A DNA stretch of 64,000 nt from Zanthoxylum bungeanum (lineage: Eukaryota > Streptophyta > Magnoliopsida > Sapindales > Rutaceae), in the NCBI GenBank assembly GCA_019454045.1, contig SKCR01034760.1, positions 1-64,000 on the forward strand, given 5' to 3'. The position numbers and the translations under genes are program-made. Below the pieces are notes generated by a model. That model saw only the letters and a program-made list of their open reading frames with translations. It was not told where the DNA came from and ran no database searches. Shown here piece after piece: positions 9,966-20,855 of this stretch (positions are counted from its first letter, which is position 1; every line of letters begins with the position of its first letter).

Positions 9966-10537
9966 TGTGGAAGCTGGTTTTCGCTCGAAGTCCACAATCG
10001 AGAATCTGAATTTTATGGGGCACTAGCGAACCTGCAAAATGAAGGTAGAATGAGCGGGAAGTACTGCCCACCGGTGTGGTGGAAGCCGTAGGCTCTCCGA
10101 CGCCCAAGTCAGTGACGATGATGAGTAGAAAATAAGGAGAAGCAAGGCTTGATGTTACCTTAATCTCTTTCTGTTTGCTGTGAGGGCGGTGGGTTGGTGT
10201 ATCGTGGGTGAAATACTAAGAAAGCTCTCAATGTCCCCTCCCCTCAGTCGAGACCCTTTTTCCTTTTATAAGCTCTTTGAAGTAGGCTCATTCATTTCTT
10301 TTGCCCGTTGGATGCCATGAAACGGTCAAATTATTGGTGGAATTATGAGTTGGGACGTTTTCTGATCCGGTAACTGATGAGGTATTTTGGTCAAGTCATT
10401 TATGGGCTTGGGCTCGTGGGATCTCTGGGTTTAATATCAGCTTGGGCTTAATTTAGAGGGTTTCGGGTTTTAGGCTTTGTGGTTGGTCTGGTGATAGAAT
10501 GTCGATTTTACCCTTGGGCCCAAATTTGGCCCGTACA
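9966..10537 (-). repeat. 572-bp solo LTR nested in the Athila solo LTR
   Basis: The sequence is absent from the otherwise collinear LTR at 2540-2556. Plus-strand ends are TGTGGAAGC and GCCCGTACA (TG..CA), flanked by GTAAT at 9961-9965 and 10538-10542. On the minus strand TATAAAAG (10263-10270) is a good TATA box, about 270 bp inside, so the LTR probably points that way. No matching internal region occurs in the window, so the family is unassigned. Confidence 0.88.
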
Positions 10538-11049
10538 GTAATAAATCAGATTGTTAACCTAGAACGCGAATATATGCAAAAGCCTCTTTCGATGGTCAGA
10601 TGCAAACACCCAATATAACCCAATTAATCATATGTCTATGTTAACCAAGTTATCTGAATTCATTAAGTTCAACTTCCAATTGTAGCTACCCCCGCCCGAC
10701 AGGTATATGTCTATCCTGGAAGGAAATCTACCTAAGGGTCACCATGCCCCAATGTGAGATCGTGAACTATTGAATCTAAGGCTGAAACCTAAAATCTTTT
10801 TTCCAAGTTCATTTTAAGTTTACCACATCAATCTTATTGATGATCAGGCAACAATAAGCATTAAGCTTAAGATTCAATAAACAAACTAAAGCATTATACA
10901 TAATATAATTAAATCAATGATTAAGCATGAGAATATTGTGTTTCATCACTTCCCCATAATAAAAATAAAATATTGGGGTTAGGGAATCCACTTTTACTAT
11001 TTCTAATTTAGAAATCTCTCTTATTATAATATATAAATTTGCATGATAT

Positions 11050-11205
11050 TACCAACCGACCATATAGGCGGTATCCTGATTAAGTCAGATTTTGAATTAA
11101 TTCGAACCGACCATAAAGGCGGTATACAGTTTAGTCAGGTTAAAATCAATTTAATTAAGTCCAACCGACCATAAATGCGGTATCTCATTAAGTCAGGTTT
11201 TAAGA
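11050..11205. repeat. Three GGCGGTAT tandem units in the Athila solo LTR
   Basis: Three copies of ACCGACCATA(T/A)A(G/T)GCGGTAT followed by a TTTAGTCAGG- or ATTAAGTCAG-like tail, starting near 11053, 11104 and 11162. They match the five-copy block at 3172-3385 of the related LTR. Confidence 0.7.
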
Positions 11206-12112
11206 TAATTTATATATTATAATTTAATGGAGATTAATCTAAATTATAATAATAAAAGCTTCACCATTCCCCAGCAGAAAATTAACTACTAAACATAAAA
11301 GAAATAAAAAGTAAATAAACTACTACTACTATTAAAAATAAAAATACATAATTTAAATTACAAAAACTTAAACAAACAAGATACAGTCCTTAGATCCTTA
11401 TTAGAACCTTAAGGAAAGTATGATTTTGCAAATGAAATCGGCCTCAATTTATAGGAAAAACTTGGTGCCACGCTTCGCGACGCGCAGCGATGCGATGAGG
11501 TCTGCGCATCGACGCGCCGTCGATTTGTGACACCTTTCTGCGGCTTCTTGAGATGTTGACACATGTACGCGGTTTCGTCGGCAGCTGAATTATTGGCTCG
11601 GCGTCACGACGCGTGAAGTTGTGCGTGCTGCGACACTGACGTCATTGCGTACGTCAGGTGTCGGCAGAACAATAACTGAGGCGCATGTTAGCGGTTTTGC
11701 TGTGATATTGACACGTGGCTGGCGCATGTTAGCGGTCGCGACGCAGAGGGGTTTCGCATCGCGATGCGTAAATGACGATTTTGCCTTTTTTGTCCGTTTT
11801 TCACTGTTTTGGCCCTGATTTGATTCCAGTGAGTCCTAAAACCTTATTTATTTATAAAATACACAAAACACATCAAAATATTCATAAAAATCAAGAAACT
11901 ATACAAAATATTAAGCAAAATGGGCGATAAATATTGATATATTTTCCGCTTATCAGTAATTCTTCAATATTAACAAAAAATGGCAAGCTCATATGAGAAC
12001 ACCATGTGCAATGTGCCAACCTAAGAGAGCGGCAAAAGTATCAGTACACGGAGAAGAGAAGTTAAGTCTCGATCTTCTAATATTTTTAAAATTCATTTTC
12101 ATTTAGTCGAGA

Positions 12113-13930
12113 ATGAAAATGAAGGTCCAAGAGCAATATGAAACTATTTTGGTGTATCTTTACAAATTTACTGACGATTATGACAATATGAACAAATATT
12201 TAGATAGATATCATGCCGCTGAAATTAGACTTGATACAACACAAACTCAAATGGGCAAATACGCTTCATCTAGTAGAGGTACGAGTTCTTTAGATTTATT
12301 TAAAAATTTTGATGTTAAAAATATAGAAGAATTTGCTAAATTTACACGTATGATACATCTTTCTTTAAGTTTTGGTGAAAAAATTATTTTACTAATTATG
12401 TTTGAAAAGTTTTAAATTCTGCTGCCTGTAAAATACCTAGAAATACAACAAAACGATAATTTTTTAAATTATACAAAGATTGTAAAATTGTTTTAAATAA
12501 AATATTTAAAGATATTAAATTTCGTTTTTCTATTTGTTCTAATATTTGAAGTGACCACTGGAAAACACACTCATACATGAGTGTGACTTGTCATTGGATT
12601 GATATATCATGAAACATGCAAAAACGGCTTATTGCATTTAGAGTTTTTGATGAGCATCATACTGCACAAAATATTTATAGAATGATTAAAGTAATTTTTT
12701 ATGAATATGATTTATTAGTTAAAAGTTTAACAATTGGTTTTGACAATGCATCTGTAAATACCACATCAATTAGAGATTTAAAAGAAATATGCCAACTAAA
12801 ATTGAGAGTCGATTTTTTCATGTTCATTGCACATGTCATGTCCTTAATTTATGTGTTCAAGATGGTTTGAATTTTTTAAAACATCACATTAATCCTATTA
12901 ATATTGCACTTAATTGTATCTGGTCATATTCTAATGTCAGGAGAGAATGAGCCAAGTTTTATAAATTAAATGATGTTATATCAGTAAAATTTTAACGATA
13001 TGTTCAAACTCGTTGGAATTCAACTTATTTTATTGTAACTCAAGTTTTTCAATACAACGATGTGTTATGTAGTTTTTTCCCAACATGTTCAACATATATC
13101 ACTTTTTCCTAGTAAATGGGATATTTGTGAACAAAAATTTAGAACTTTTAAAGTTTTTTAATAATGCTATAAATATTTTTAGTGGAATTTATTATCCTAC
13201 AATAAATTTATTTCTTGTTAAATGTTTTAATATTGTTGGTACTCTATATAAGCATGCTGAAAGTTTGAATATTATTGATATTGTTTTAATTGAAGGTATT
13301 GTTATTATGAAGAGAAAATTATTGACTTATTTTAAAGACATTTCATTACTTTATCTTATTGTCACGATTTTTTTATTATAAACTTAAATTAGAAGGTTTG
13401 AATAGTGACTTACAAACTTACTGTATATTTTTAGGAATAGATGATGAAATTAATATCAGAAAAATAATAGATGGAATAAAATTGATTTAATAGATTTATT
13501 TAATGATTATGTTATTAGATATAACTTGCAATCATCAGGACAATCTAGTAGCGAACTTGTAATCTATTTAAGACATAGCGTAAGTGATCGTTGGTTACTA
13601 CAACAAAATAAAAAACAAATGGATAACACGACTAACAGCCCGAAATTATAAAATCAGTTATCTACTATTTTCGAGTTTTCTCCTGAAAGTTTAGTAAGTA
13701 AAAATTTGCAAGCACTTGACTGGTGGAACCGACATCAAAATATCTATCATATTTTTATCAATTATTGCTTTGCGGTTGAACAAACCTTAAGCTTAGGAGA
13801 TAATATTTTGGAAGCGAGACAATCTTCATTTTATCCAAGCACTTTAGAAGCAACATCATGTGTGGATGATTGTACCCGAGCTGATCTGAGGTAACAAGAA
13901 GATGTCCCCGATGACTTTGAAGACTTGTTC
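12113..13930 (+). pseudogene. hAT transposase, degenerate
   Basis: Open pieces on the plus strand, with broken frames between, follow the order of plant Ac-like transposases. 12113-12415: N-terminal part with MGKYASSSRGTSSLDLF and a VKNIEEFAKF-like stretch. 12616-12870: catalytic core with KRLIAFRVFDEHHTAQNIY and LTIGFDNASVNTTSIRDLKEICQ, the FDNASNNT landmark of hAT core regions. 13706-13894: the C-terminal hAT dimerisation domain with LDWWNRHQNIY, FAVEQTLSLGDNILEARQSS and LEATSCVDDCTRADLR. Several stops and frameshifts lie between, so no active enzyme is made. The upstream part (from about 11960) is too decayed to show a BED finger clearly. Confidence 0.85.
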
Positions 13931-14344
13931 GACAATGCATCTGCAAGTGCAAGCGTAACGGAAGCTAAATGATCAACAACCGACACACATAATGATGATA
14001 AGTAAATAATTATAATGAGGAACTATCTAAAAAATATAATGGAACTACGTGAATTTGGACTCTTCTCACTTCTAGAGGATAAGTAGGCAACTTCAGTTTT
14101 TTTGAAATTTAAGTTCAAGTTCTTTTATTTTATTTTTAATTTAAATTATTAATTTAATGTAATATAATTCAAATTAATAATTTTAAATAAATTTGAAATC
14201 CCATTTTTATTTTTTTAAATTTAAAATTAATTAAAAAAACTCGTAACCGGGAATCTGAAGATTCGGTTCCGATTTGGAACCGAACCGAATTGGTTATAGA
14301 TAAAATAATGATTTCACACATAAATATTTATGCCATTTAATTAA

Positions 14345-14640
14345 CTTAACTATTTATGCAAATTAATTAAGTTGACCCGCAACTTGAAGGACATCACCAC
14401 CATTTGCAGAAGTCGATGGTGCTGTTAGCCTGTTATTAATAGGTTGGTAATTTTTCCTGACCTATGAAATTTGTTACATATTTTATTTTTTGAATTAAAA
14501 AATAAGATTAGATTAAAAAAAAATATAAGATTATTATAACGAGATGAGATTATTATAAATTTATTATTATTTTTATTTTTATTTAGGATTGACAAATCCG
14601 TCCTATTTCGCCATCATTACCCTTAGGATGACAACATAAA
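14345..14640 (+). repeat. Dispersed repeat, copy 2
   Basis: Partner of 6835-7110, in the same orientation. It lies just outside the hAT end and 300 bp from the 3' end of the J11 gene. 14641-14931, between it and the gene, is AT-rich with a T run at 14706-14731 and is likely 3' untranslated or flanking DNA. Confidence 0.6.
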
Positions 14641-14931
14641 ATCACAATTAAGAACATAATTTGCACTTTTTGGTCACAGATTTAATCATGGTATGATATG
14701 AAGAAACTTTGCGTTTTTTTTTTTTTTTTTTTGAAAAGCTGCGGTTGTTTCTATTTACAAGGTTGCTAATGCAGTAAATCAAACGGCTCTGATTATATTT
14801 AAATAAGCTACATATACCGTGTTAGTAATTTACAGCCCTTGATATTCTATCTAAGTATATATATAAATTTAACACCACAGATGAAAGTGTGACGTAAGCA
14901 GTACAGTGAGTCAACTCAACTCTACTCGCTA

Positions 14932-15426
14932 CTACCAGCACTGGTCGGTTTCCCAATTCCTTCCGGAATATCCGGACTTGGCCGTCAACGGCCTTCTTCT
15001 TCTACTTCGAAAAAGATTCTGGTCGTATACGGCGCGTTTTTGAGGATCCGAGAGGGTGGAGTACGCCGCATGAATCTTGATGAACTCGTCGGCCGATGAG
15101 TCTTCTTTCGGTCCAATCGCGGCGGCGGCGTCGGGATGGCAGGTCCTGGCCAGCCGCCGATACGCCGTTTTAATATCGTGAATTGTGGCCCCCACCGGTA
15201 TACTCAGAACCTCGTACAGCGAAGCGCACGACGCCGTCCGGTGACTACTCGACGACAGCGTCTTCGAGTTGGAAGTTGTGGTTTGCGTTGAGGTGTATGA
15301 ATAATAATTAGCTGCTGTTGCGCCCGCCATAGGGGGATGGAATCTTACACGTGACGGTGGGGGATGGGAGGTTTTGAAATTCATGGAGAGTTTCGGCGAC
15401 GGAAGAAGTGTAGAGGAGGTGAGCAT
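14932..15426 (-). CDS. J11: Chloroplast-type J-domain co-chaperone, DnaJ11-like
   Basis: 164 codons, single exon. Residues 1-66 are rich in Ser, Thr and Pro with few acidic residues, as in a chloroplast transit peptide. Residues 68-137 form a J domain: LYEVLSIPVGATIHDIKTAYRR, the HPD triad at 97-99, DEFIKIHAAYSTLSDPQKR and AVYDQ. The HPD loop stimulates Hsp70 ATPase, so the protein should recruit a stromal Hsp70. The short basic tail ends in RNWETDQCW, the usual end of plant DnaJ11 proteins, and the length fits the family (about 160 aa). The first methionine is chosen because it gives a full transit peptide; Met15 and Met33 are alternatives. The coding region is clearly GC-richer than its surroundings. 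This is the only intact host gene seen here. Confidence 0.93.
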   Translation of the reverse strand: MLTSSTLLPSPKLSMNFKTSHPPPSRVRFHPPMAGATAANYYSYTSTQTTTSNSKTLSSSSHRTASCASLYEVLSIPVGATIHDIKTAYRRLARTCHPDAAAAIGPKEDSSADEFIKIHAAYSTLSDPQKRAVYDQNLFRSRRRRPLTAKSGYSGRNWETDQCW

Positions 15427-15464
15427 TGTAAAAGTATATGATGACTGGAGAGATTTTGGAAGGA

Positions 15465-15472
15465 TTTATATA
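15465..15472 (-). promoter_or_regulatory. TATA box of the J11 gene
   Basis: TATATAAA on the minus strand, about 40 bp upstream of the first ATG, implying a very short 5' leader if it is used from the first methionine. It overlaps the left arm of the inverted repeat described next. Confidence 0.55.
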
Positions 15473-15534
15473 GGCCGAGGACACACACACATATATATAT
15501 ATATATATATGTCTTTATGTCCTCGGCCTATATA
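15467..15534. repeat. 17-bp perfect inverted repeat around an AC/AT microsatellite
   Basis: TATATAGGCCGAGGACA (15467-15483) is repeated in reverse complement at 15518-15534. The 34-bp spacer is mostly (AC)n(AT)n (15481-15510). It places a mirror TATA-like sequence on the other strand, just upstream of J11. Confidence 0.8.
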
Positions 15535-15606
15535 TTACAATAAGTCAACTTGTAGTAGAAATAAATATATTTCGGGGGAAATTATTATATTTTCACTTTA
15601 AGTATA

Positions 15607-15796
15607 TTTACCACTAAAATTTTGAAATTACTTTGTTTTCCACTTAAGTTTAAAATGAGTTTATTTTTCTATTTTTATGAGGTGGAAAATAAATAATATT
15701 TCCTAAATTAAATGGATAATTTGTATACTTTTCCATTTATCAGGTGGAAAAGTGAATAATTTTCAAAGATAATAAATTCAAAATTTTCGTGGTAAA
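15607..15796. repeat. MITE-like inverted repeat upstream of J11
   Basis: TTTACCACTAAAATTTTGAA (15607-15626) pairs with TTCAAAATTTTCGTGGTAAA (15777-15796), one mismatch in 20. GTGGAAAA / TTTTCCAC-like pairs continue inward (15640-15690 against 15700-15760). About 190 bp, AT-rich, non-coding. Confidence 0.6.
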
Positions 15797-18767
15797 CGGT
15801 ACCTACACTATTTGGTAATATCCTGATTTTTTCGGAGCAGTGCTGGAAAGTTTCTTAATTAAAGTTAAGGATTTGAAATAGGATGGTATTCGAAAATAAA
15901 AGTCTTGTAATGGCCGGTGGTAGCCCCAGATCGCCGCCAACAACGAGAAAACGAAGGAGATACGCTCGTGAATAGGTTTCTCGATCCAGGCTCGTCGTTT
16001 CGTTTCACGGCCCGAGCCACATGCCAAATAGAAGCTCTCAAAGAGTACTATAAGTTGGCGATGATGATTTTTTCGTGTTCTGCATAGTTGCACGTGAAAC
16101 AATGAAGAAAGCGGTGGTGAATAGTAACACATGAATGAACAATAGCTCCGATCAAAATTCTGTCCATTCCAGCGCATTCATGGGATCATTTGGAGTTCAT
16201 ATATACCCTCGAAATCTCGGTAAGACCTCTCGGTAAAAACTTGCTAATTTCAAGTTTATTGTTTAATGTTCGAATGGATCCAGTATCTTTGTAGAATAAT
16301 GTAATGATATAAATTGAATTGTTTGAGCCTGAGTATATTGAATATGTGGATTTGGTAGAATCCGAGTGAAAACGGAACAAATTGGATCGATATGATAGAT
16401 TATGCTAGTTTTCGATAAAAGTTGATTATGCATGTATTGATGTATTTTGATTGTCATGATATATATGAGATATATATGATGATACGATAATGAATAGATA
16501 AATTCAGATAGGTTTGGAGGGTTCAGGACACATCCGTAGCGTTTGTGGAAACTTTTCGAAAGATTTTCCAAAAATATGTAAACCGAGTGGTTTGGATTAG
16601 TTTGTAATGATGTTTTAAGATTAATGGAACTAAACATTGAAATCAGATTTGATTTTGTTATCCCGGAAAGATATGGGATTTTGTGAAAGTTAAGTCGAGA
16701 ATTTTATAAAGTTGCGATTCTGATAGCGTTTCGCCATTTATTTTGACAGATTTGACTAGGACCTGAATTGCTCGCGAAGCCAGATATGTATCTCATGCGA
16801 TGAGTACTTGAATTATTGCTTTGTATTTAAAAATATATAGAGGTAATTGAAATATTTAGGTTGTAACAAGGACAATTAAGAAGTGGTTTTGAAAGCAAAA
16901 TTCGAGATTATGTGTAGTTAAGTTAATTGATCACCACAGGTAAAAATGTTTATGTTATTGCAATGATAAGAAGTAAGATGTTAGGCTGAGGTTAATATCT
17001 ATATGTATGTATTCATGTACGTCAGTGTATAAACCTGTAATAGTATGCATATGTATATGTATAAGTATATGAACACATATTTGTACGTACATGAGATGAC
17101 AAAATAAGTATGATTTGAATATATAAGATCGGTAAAGAGAACAAGTTATGATTTCTAAATTTGTATTACCATATGTATGTGTATGTTATTTGAATAAGTT
17201 TGTTATTGACTCATACTTGCGAATTGTCTGTTTAGAGTTTGGAATGGTTAAATGTGATAAGAAATTAGTATAGGCTAAGATCTTCTTGAATAGATATGTT
17301 AGTTGATAAATTTTTGTTTCAAATGTCTCTAGATAGAAATTCTGAAACTGAGTATATTTGATCGATAAGTTAAATATATGAGGATTGCTAAAGTTAAAGC
17401 ATTTGAATTCGTAGTAACGTATATATTCATATATTTTTCAAACATATGTATGTATATGAGTATTTGGATGATGACTCAAAGTGTCTGTTGTGTATGTGCT
17501 TGTGTATAAGAAATCGTGTGATGAGTTTGTATTACGTGATATGTGCACATGTGTGTTTGTTTGATTGGTTGATAATTTCGTGGTGTAGTAGCCGAGTTAG
17601 TTAGGAATTCGTTCGGACGCCATTCATCTCAAACATATTTTAAAGTAGGTAATGAGTCTCGTACGAGAATTGTATGTATAAGCCAGCTCATATATATGTG
17701 TTGTTTTGGTTGTGTGTTCCTTGATGTTTTGATTATTGTGTATGCTTCGTTGTCAGTTACACAATGATTGTATTTATATATGAGTATATGTGTGTGTGAT
17801 AGATTTCGTGATATGTATGGACTATGTATGTTTACATGGAATGAATGAATGACTTTAAAATTGATATGAATATAAGATGTTATAAGTGTGTATGATAAGT
17901 TTGTTTTGTAGGTACGTATATTGTGTAAGAGATTGAATGTGTTTGTAAGCCTCTGTGTTAGACATATCTCTAAATAGGAATTCTGAAATTGGATTTGCAT
18001 GAATATAAGAGAAGTGAGCTATGATTTCTGCACTGATATGAGTGAATGCATATAAGTCATAAATGTTAAGCTATTGTAAGGCTATCAGAATTAAAAAAAA
18101 ATTTATATCGAATCGAATAAAGTTTATTTGACTTACCAATATGATGATATTTCAAAGATTTTTATTCGTAATAAAGTATAAATATGTGACTACATATTTC
18201 ACGTGATTGAAATAGATTCAATGTTGAACGATGTACTCTGTGATATTCTAATTCTTGCCTTATGTGCTTTGGATGTTTGGCTATTAGATTAGCACATATA
18301 TAACTACTTAAATATGAGGATTTGTCATGTGTAAATAATAAAGGATAATAGAAAGTTGATAAATCTGAACTTGTAACAACTTGATAATTCTGAAAAGCTA
18401 CTAATACGCTTGACTTGTATGTTTTGTTTTTAGAACGAGCATGGTTACTTACTGAGTTTTTATAACTCACACCAAACCAGTTTGCTAGTTTTACAGGTTG
18501 GCTACCAAATGGGTCAACCACTTTAGCTTTGGAACCTATGCTCGGGACGCGGATCGTGGGACCCCTAGGGTCGAATCGGTGTCCCACACAGCGGAAGTGG
18601 GTCTAACCTAATGATATCACGGATAGGTGTATTTTAAATATTTTAATGAAAACTACATTTTGATACGAGACCATAGGAAAAAACGGGGTCCAAATTGGAG
18701 TCCGGAAACTCCGAAACAGAGAAAATGAAGTTTCAGCGTTCATAGGCAACAAGTCTCGGCGCGTCGC
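15797..18767. other. Unassigned AT-rich region with LTR-like signatures
   Basis: No credible open frame. TATG/TACA-rich low-complexity DNA fills 16950-17900. On the plus strand 18430-18600 has TTACTTACTGAGTTTTTATA...ACTCAC, then TTTTACAGGTTGGCTACC and GGGTCGAATCGGTGTCCCAC, a layout I associate with 3' parts of chromovirus (Tekay/Del-like) LTRs; this is a weak call. The last 170 bp (18600-18767) appear to run on, across element B, into 28742 onward and so may belong to copia remnant F. Confidence 0.3.
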
Positions 18768-19823
18768 TGTTGGATAATATGACCCATAGCGTCACTATTT
18801 GTACAGATCATAGTGTTGTTGTACAAATTAACTATGTGACAAGGAAATTGCACTCTCATCATTTGTGATTAGATCACCTTAGATATATAAATGAAGAGAG
18901 GTCCATATGATTAGTTCCTGGATTGAGATGATATGAGACAGTATCAGTCCACGAAGGATTAATCATTAAATATCCCTAGTCGTAGTATTATCGAGACTGG
19001 ACATCGATAATGCGGAATAGGCTAGTATTGCACTTGTGCGCGTTGTGAGGGCACAACGGCATAGTTCTCATATATTTAAGTATAGGATACTTATGCAAGT
19101 GCGATAGGAGGTTTTGTTTCACCGATGGTACGAGAAACAGCTTCGCTCTGGATAGACCCCTCGGAATCCCATTGGTATTATGACTATGTGTCTATGGGAG
19201 TCCGACATCAGGGTAGGTGTATTTGGTCTTAACCTGAGACTTGCACCGCTAATGCTTACGACAATCAATATACTTTAGTTGAGGTCGTCTAGGACTCTAA
19301 CCGGTTCTGTGTACGCCAATGCTGGGTATATTGAGAATCGTAGAGTATTGGGTGTGGATGTCAAGACGGAAGTATCACTCCAGTCATAGTGGAGATGATG
19401 TCACGCAGGATACGGTATTGGTGCTCTTAAGTGCTGGCCGGCCATCGGGATATTATGACAAGGTCATGTATATCCGATTATAGAGACTAGTTACCAGACA
19501 TCCGACATGTGCTTCGGACGGGGCAGACACTTATCCAGCCCCAGCCCTAGCACGTGACTATCCGATACTGGACCGATATACATAATACTTAGTAGACTAC
19601 GCCTGATATAGATCTTAAATATTCTTAGATGAATATGACCGGAGAATTGGGTAGACTTCGAGCTTTGCTAGAAGCCGATCTTGTCTCGTAAATCGGTAGA
19701 ACGTAGTACTTGGTACGTACGTGATTCGGATACTCCGACGGCCGTATTTACTGCCAAATTATCCGGGGATCTCATGGGTCGCTTCCCAATAATCCACCGA
19801 TGACGTATGACTCGCACTCTTAA

Positions 19824-20120
19824 ATAATCTGGGATTATATAGAAGAGAGAGAAAATTAATCTAGGATTAATTACGGAGATATTTTATCTAGGATAAAATA
19901 TCGTCTAGAGAGAGATAACGATTAATTTGGAATTAATCGGTAAATTAATATATTCGATATATTAAATGAAATTAGATTTCGATGCGGAATTGAAATTGGA
20001 TTTTAATTCGGGCGAACGAATTAATTTAGAATTAATTCGTTAGCGACGTGAATAGTGAATTCGCTAGGCGTAATCATTTAATTACGACGCGACGGAAAAC
20101 TCGCTAATTGGGAATTAGCG
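19824..20120. repeat. Array of hyphenated palindromes with 3-nt spacers
   Basis: Perfect arms separated by three bases: ATAATC-tgg-GATTAT (19824), AATTAATC-tag-GATTAATT (19854), GATATTTTATC-tag-GATAAAATATC (19878), CGATTAATT-tgg-AATTAATCG (19919), TAATATAT-tcg-ATATATTA (19946), ACGAATTAATT-tag- with its complement (20016), and CGCTAATT-ggg-AATTAGCG (20102). An eighth, GAATTGAAAT-tgg-ATTTTAATTC (19987), has one mismatch. The same array recurs in the right LTR (27728-28023) and in the LTRs of C and E. Confidence 0.85.
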
Positions 20121-20398
20121 AACCCGAGCCCAAGTGTGATTGCGAGCGCATTCGTATTTCGAATTCGAGTGCGGCGACGCAAGTCACATCAAGCGTCAAA
20201 TCATTCGTCACATCAAGCGTCAAATCAAATGTCACTTTGAGTGATGTGATTGATTGATTGAAAGACTTACATGTCACTTTGATAAAGTGAAATGAATAGT
20301 TGATGGTTTTAGGTGCAATAGTGTTAGTTGGTGGAAGCATTTACCATTTGATTTTTTAATAGATTATTTGGTAAATCTTTTATATTTTGGTTGGAAAA

Positions 20399-20406
20399 TA
20401 TATAAA
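20399..20406 (+). promoter_or_regulatory. TATA box of element B LTR
   Basis: TATATAAA followed about 30-60 bp later by a CAACACATCTTCATCTCTC-like pyrimidine-rich start region. The same motif is at 28300-28307 in the right LTR. Confidence 0.6.
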
Positions 20407-20842
20407 CAATTTTGGAAATTGTTTTACCAACTAATCAACACATCTTCATCTCTCTTTCTCTCTTGTTCACGCCCATGGAGGGGCAAATTCTGCTCACTGG
20501 TTTCACTGAAACTGCCGAGCATTGAGGGAAGCAAGAGTGAGTTTTTGTGGCAAAAACTCAAGTGCTAGCACACTTACGGAACATGCGAAGGTGGTAGGGA
20601 GGTTCACCCATGAGCCGGGAACCATTCGACGAAGATTTGAAGCTCAAATGATGAAGCAAAATCTGAAAAATTGAACCAGTGGACTGCTCACTGCCAGTTG
20701 CGTTTTGCAAAGGAAAAAATGATTTTGTTCGTCGTTTCGTCGCACAACCGATCGATGTGAGTATTCCGCTACCTCCATTGATGTATTCATACATGTTTTT
20801 CATTGCTTGTATGATCTTGAGACCTAGATATAAACCTAACAA

Positions 20843-20855
20843 TGGCATCAAGAGC
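20843..20855 (+). promoter_or_regulatory. Primer-binding site of element B
   Basis: TGGCATCAAGAGC, one base after the LTR end. It is a diverged form of the TGGTATCAGAGC site complementary to initiator tRNA-Met that copia elements use; element C keeps the canonical form. Confidence 0.75.

Larger units (their letters stand above)
9658..11955 (-). repeat. Athila-family solo LTR inserted in the hAT element
   Basis: Begins TGATCGGTGAAATCAC and ends TCCGCTTATCA on the plus strand, flanked on both sides by GTAAT (9653-9657 and 11956-11960), a perfect 5-bp target duplication. It aligns along its length with the LTR at 2250-4379 (shared CAAGCGCACGTATC end, ACCCCCGCCCGACA block, GGCGGTAT repeats, CGCGACGC segments, CACTGTTTTGGC..TGATT block). 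No internal gag or pol remains, so it arose by LTR-LTR recombination. Without its own insert it is about 1.72 kb. Confidence 0.92.
9197..14299 (+). mobile_element. hAT-superfamily DNA transposon, dead, split by solo LTRs
   Basis: Both ends carry the subterminal GGTTCC/GGAACC motif arrays usual in plant Ac-like hATs: CGGTTCCGGTTTC and many (G)GAACC(G) copies at 9207-9372, and CGGTTCCGATTTGGAACCG near 14263-14284. Between them lies a degenerate hAT transposase. Without the inserted LTR the element would be about 2.8 kb, a normal size. Possible 8-bp duplications ATAAAATT (9189-9196) and ATAAAATA (14300-14307) set the ends used here; the terminal inverted repeats are poorly preserved, so the ends are approximate. 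Confidence 0.75.
18768..20841 (+). repeat. 5' LTR of element B
   Basis: Starts TGTTGGATAATATGACCC and ends AAACCTAACA beside the PBS. Contains a palindrome array (19824-20120), a likely TATA box at 20399 and a pyrimidine-rich CATCTCTCTTTCTCTCTTG stretch after it. A second TATATAAA at 18884 is less well placed. Confidence 0.95.

Noticed and set aside
15803..16177. 124-codon minus-strand frame near J11
   Set aside because: No recognisable domain, and the adjoining sequence looks like LTR or intergenic DNA; no intron or start support.
16263..18000. Minus-strand frames rich in Ile, Tyr, His and Asn
   Set aside because: They follow from TATG/TACA-rich low-complexity DNA; no coding signature.
18884..18891. 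TATATAAA near the start of the B LTR as the main promoter
   Set aside because: It is only about 115 bp from the LTR end and lacks a following start-like region; the box at 20399 with a pyrimidine-rich start region is the better candidate.
20104..20340. 78-codon minus-strand frame duplicated at 28007-28243
   Set aside because: It is the same LTR segment of element B twice; composition follows a CACATCAAGCGTCAAATCA tandem repeat, with no known domain.
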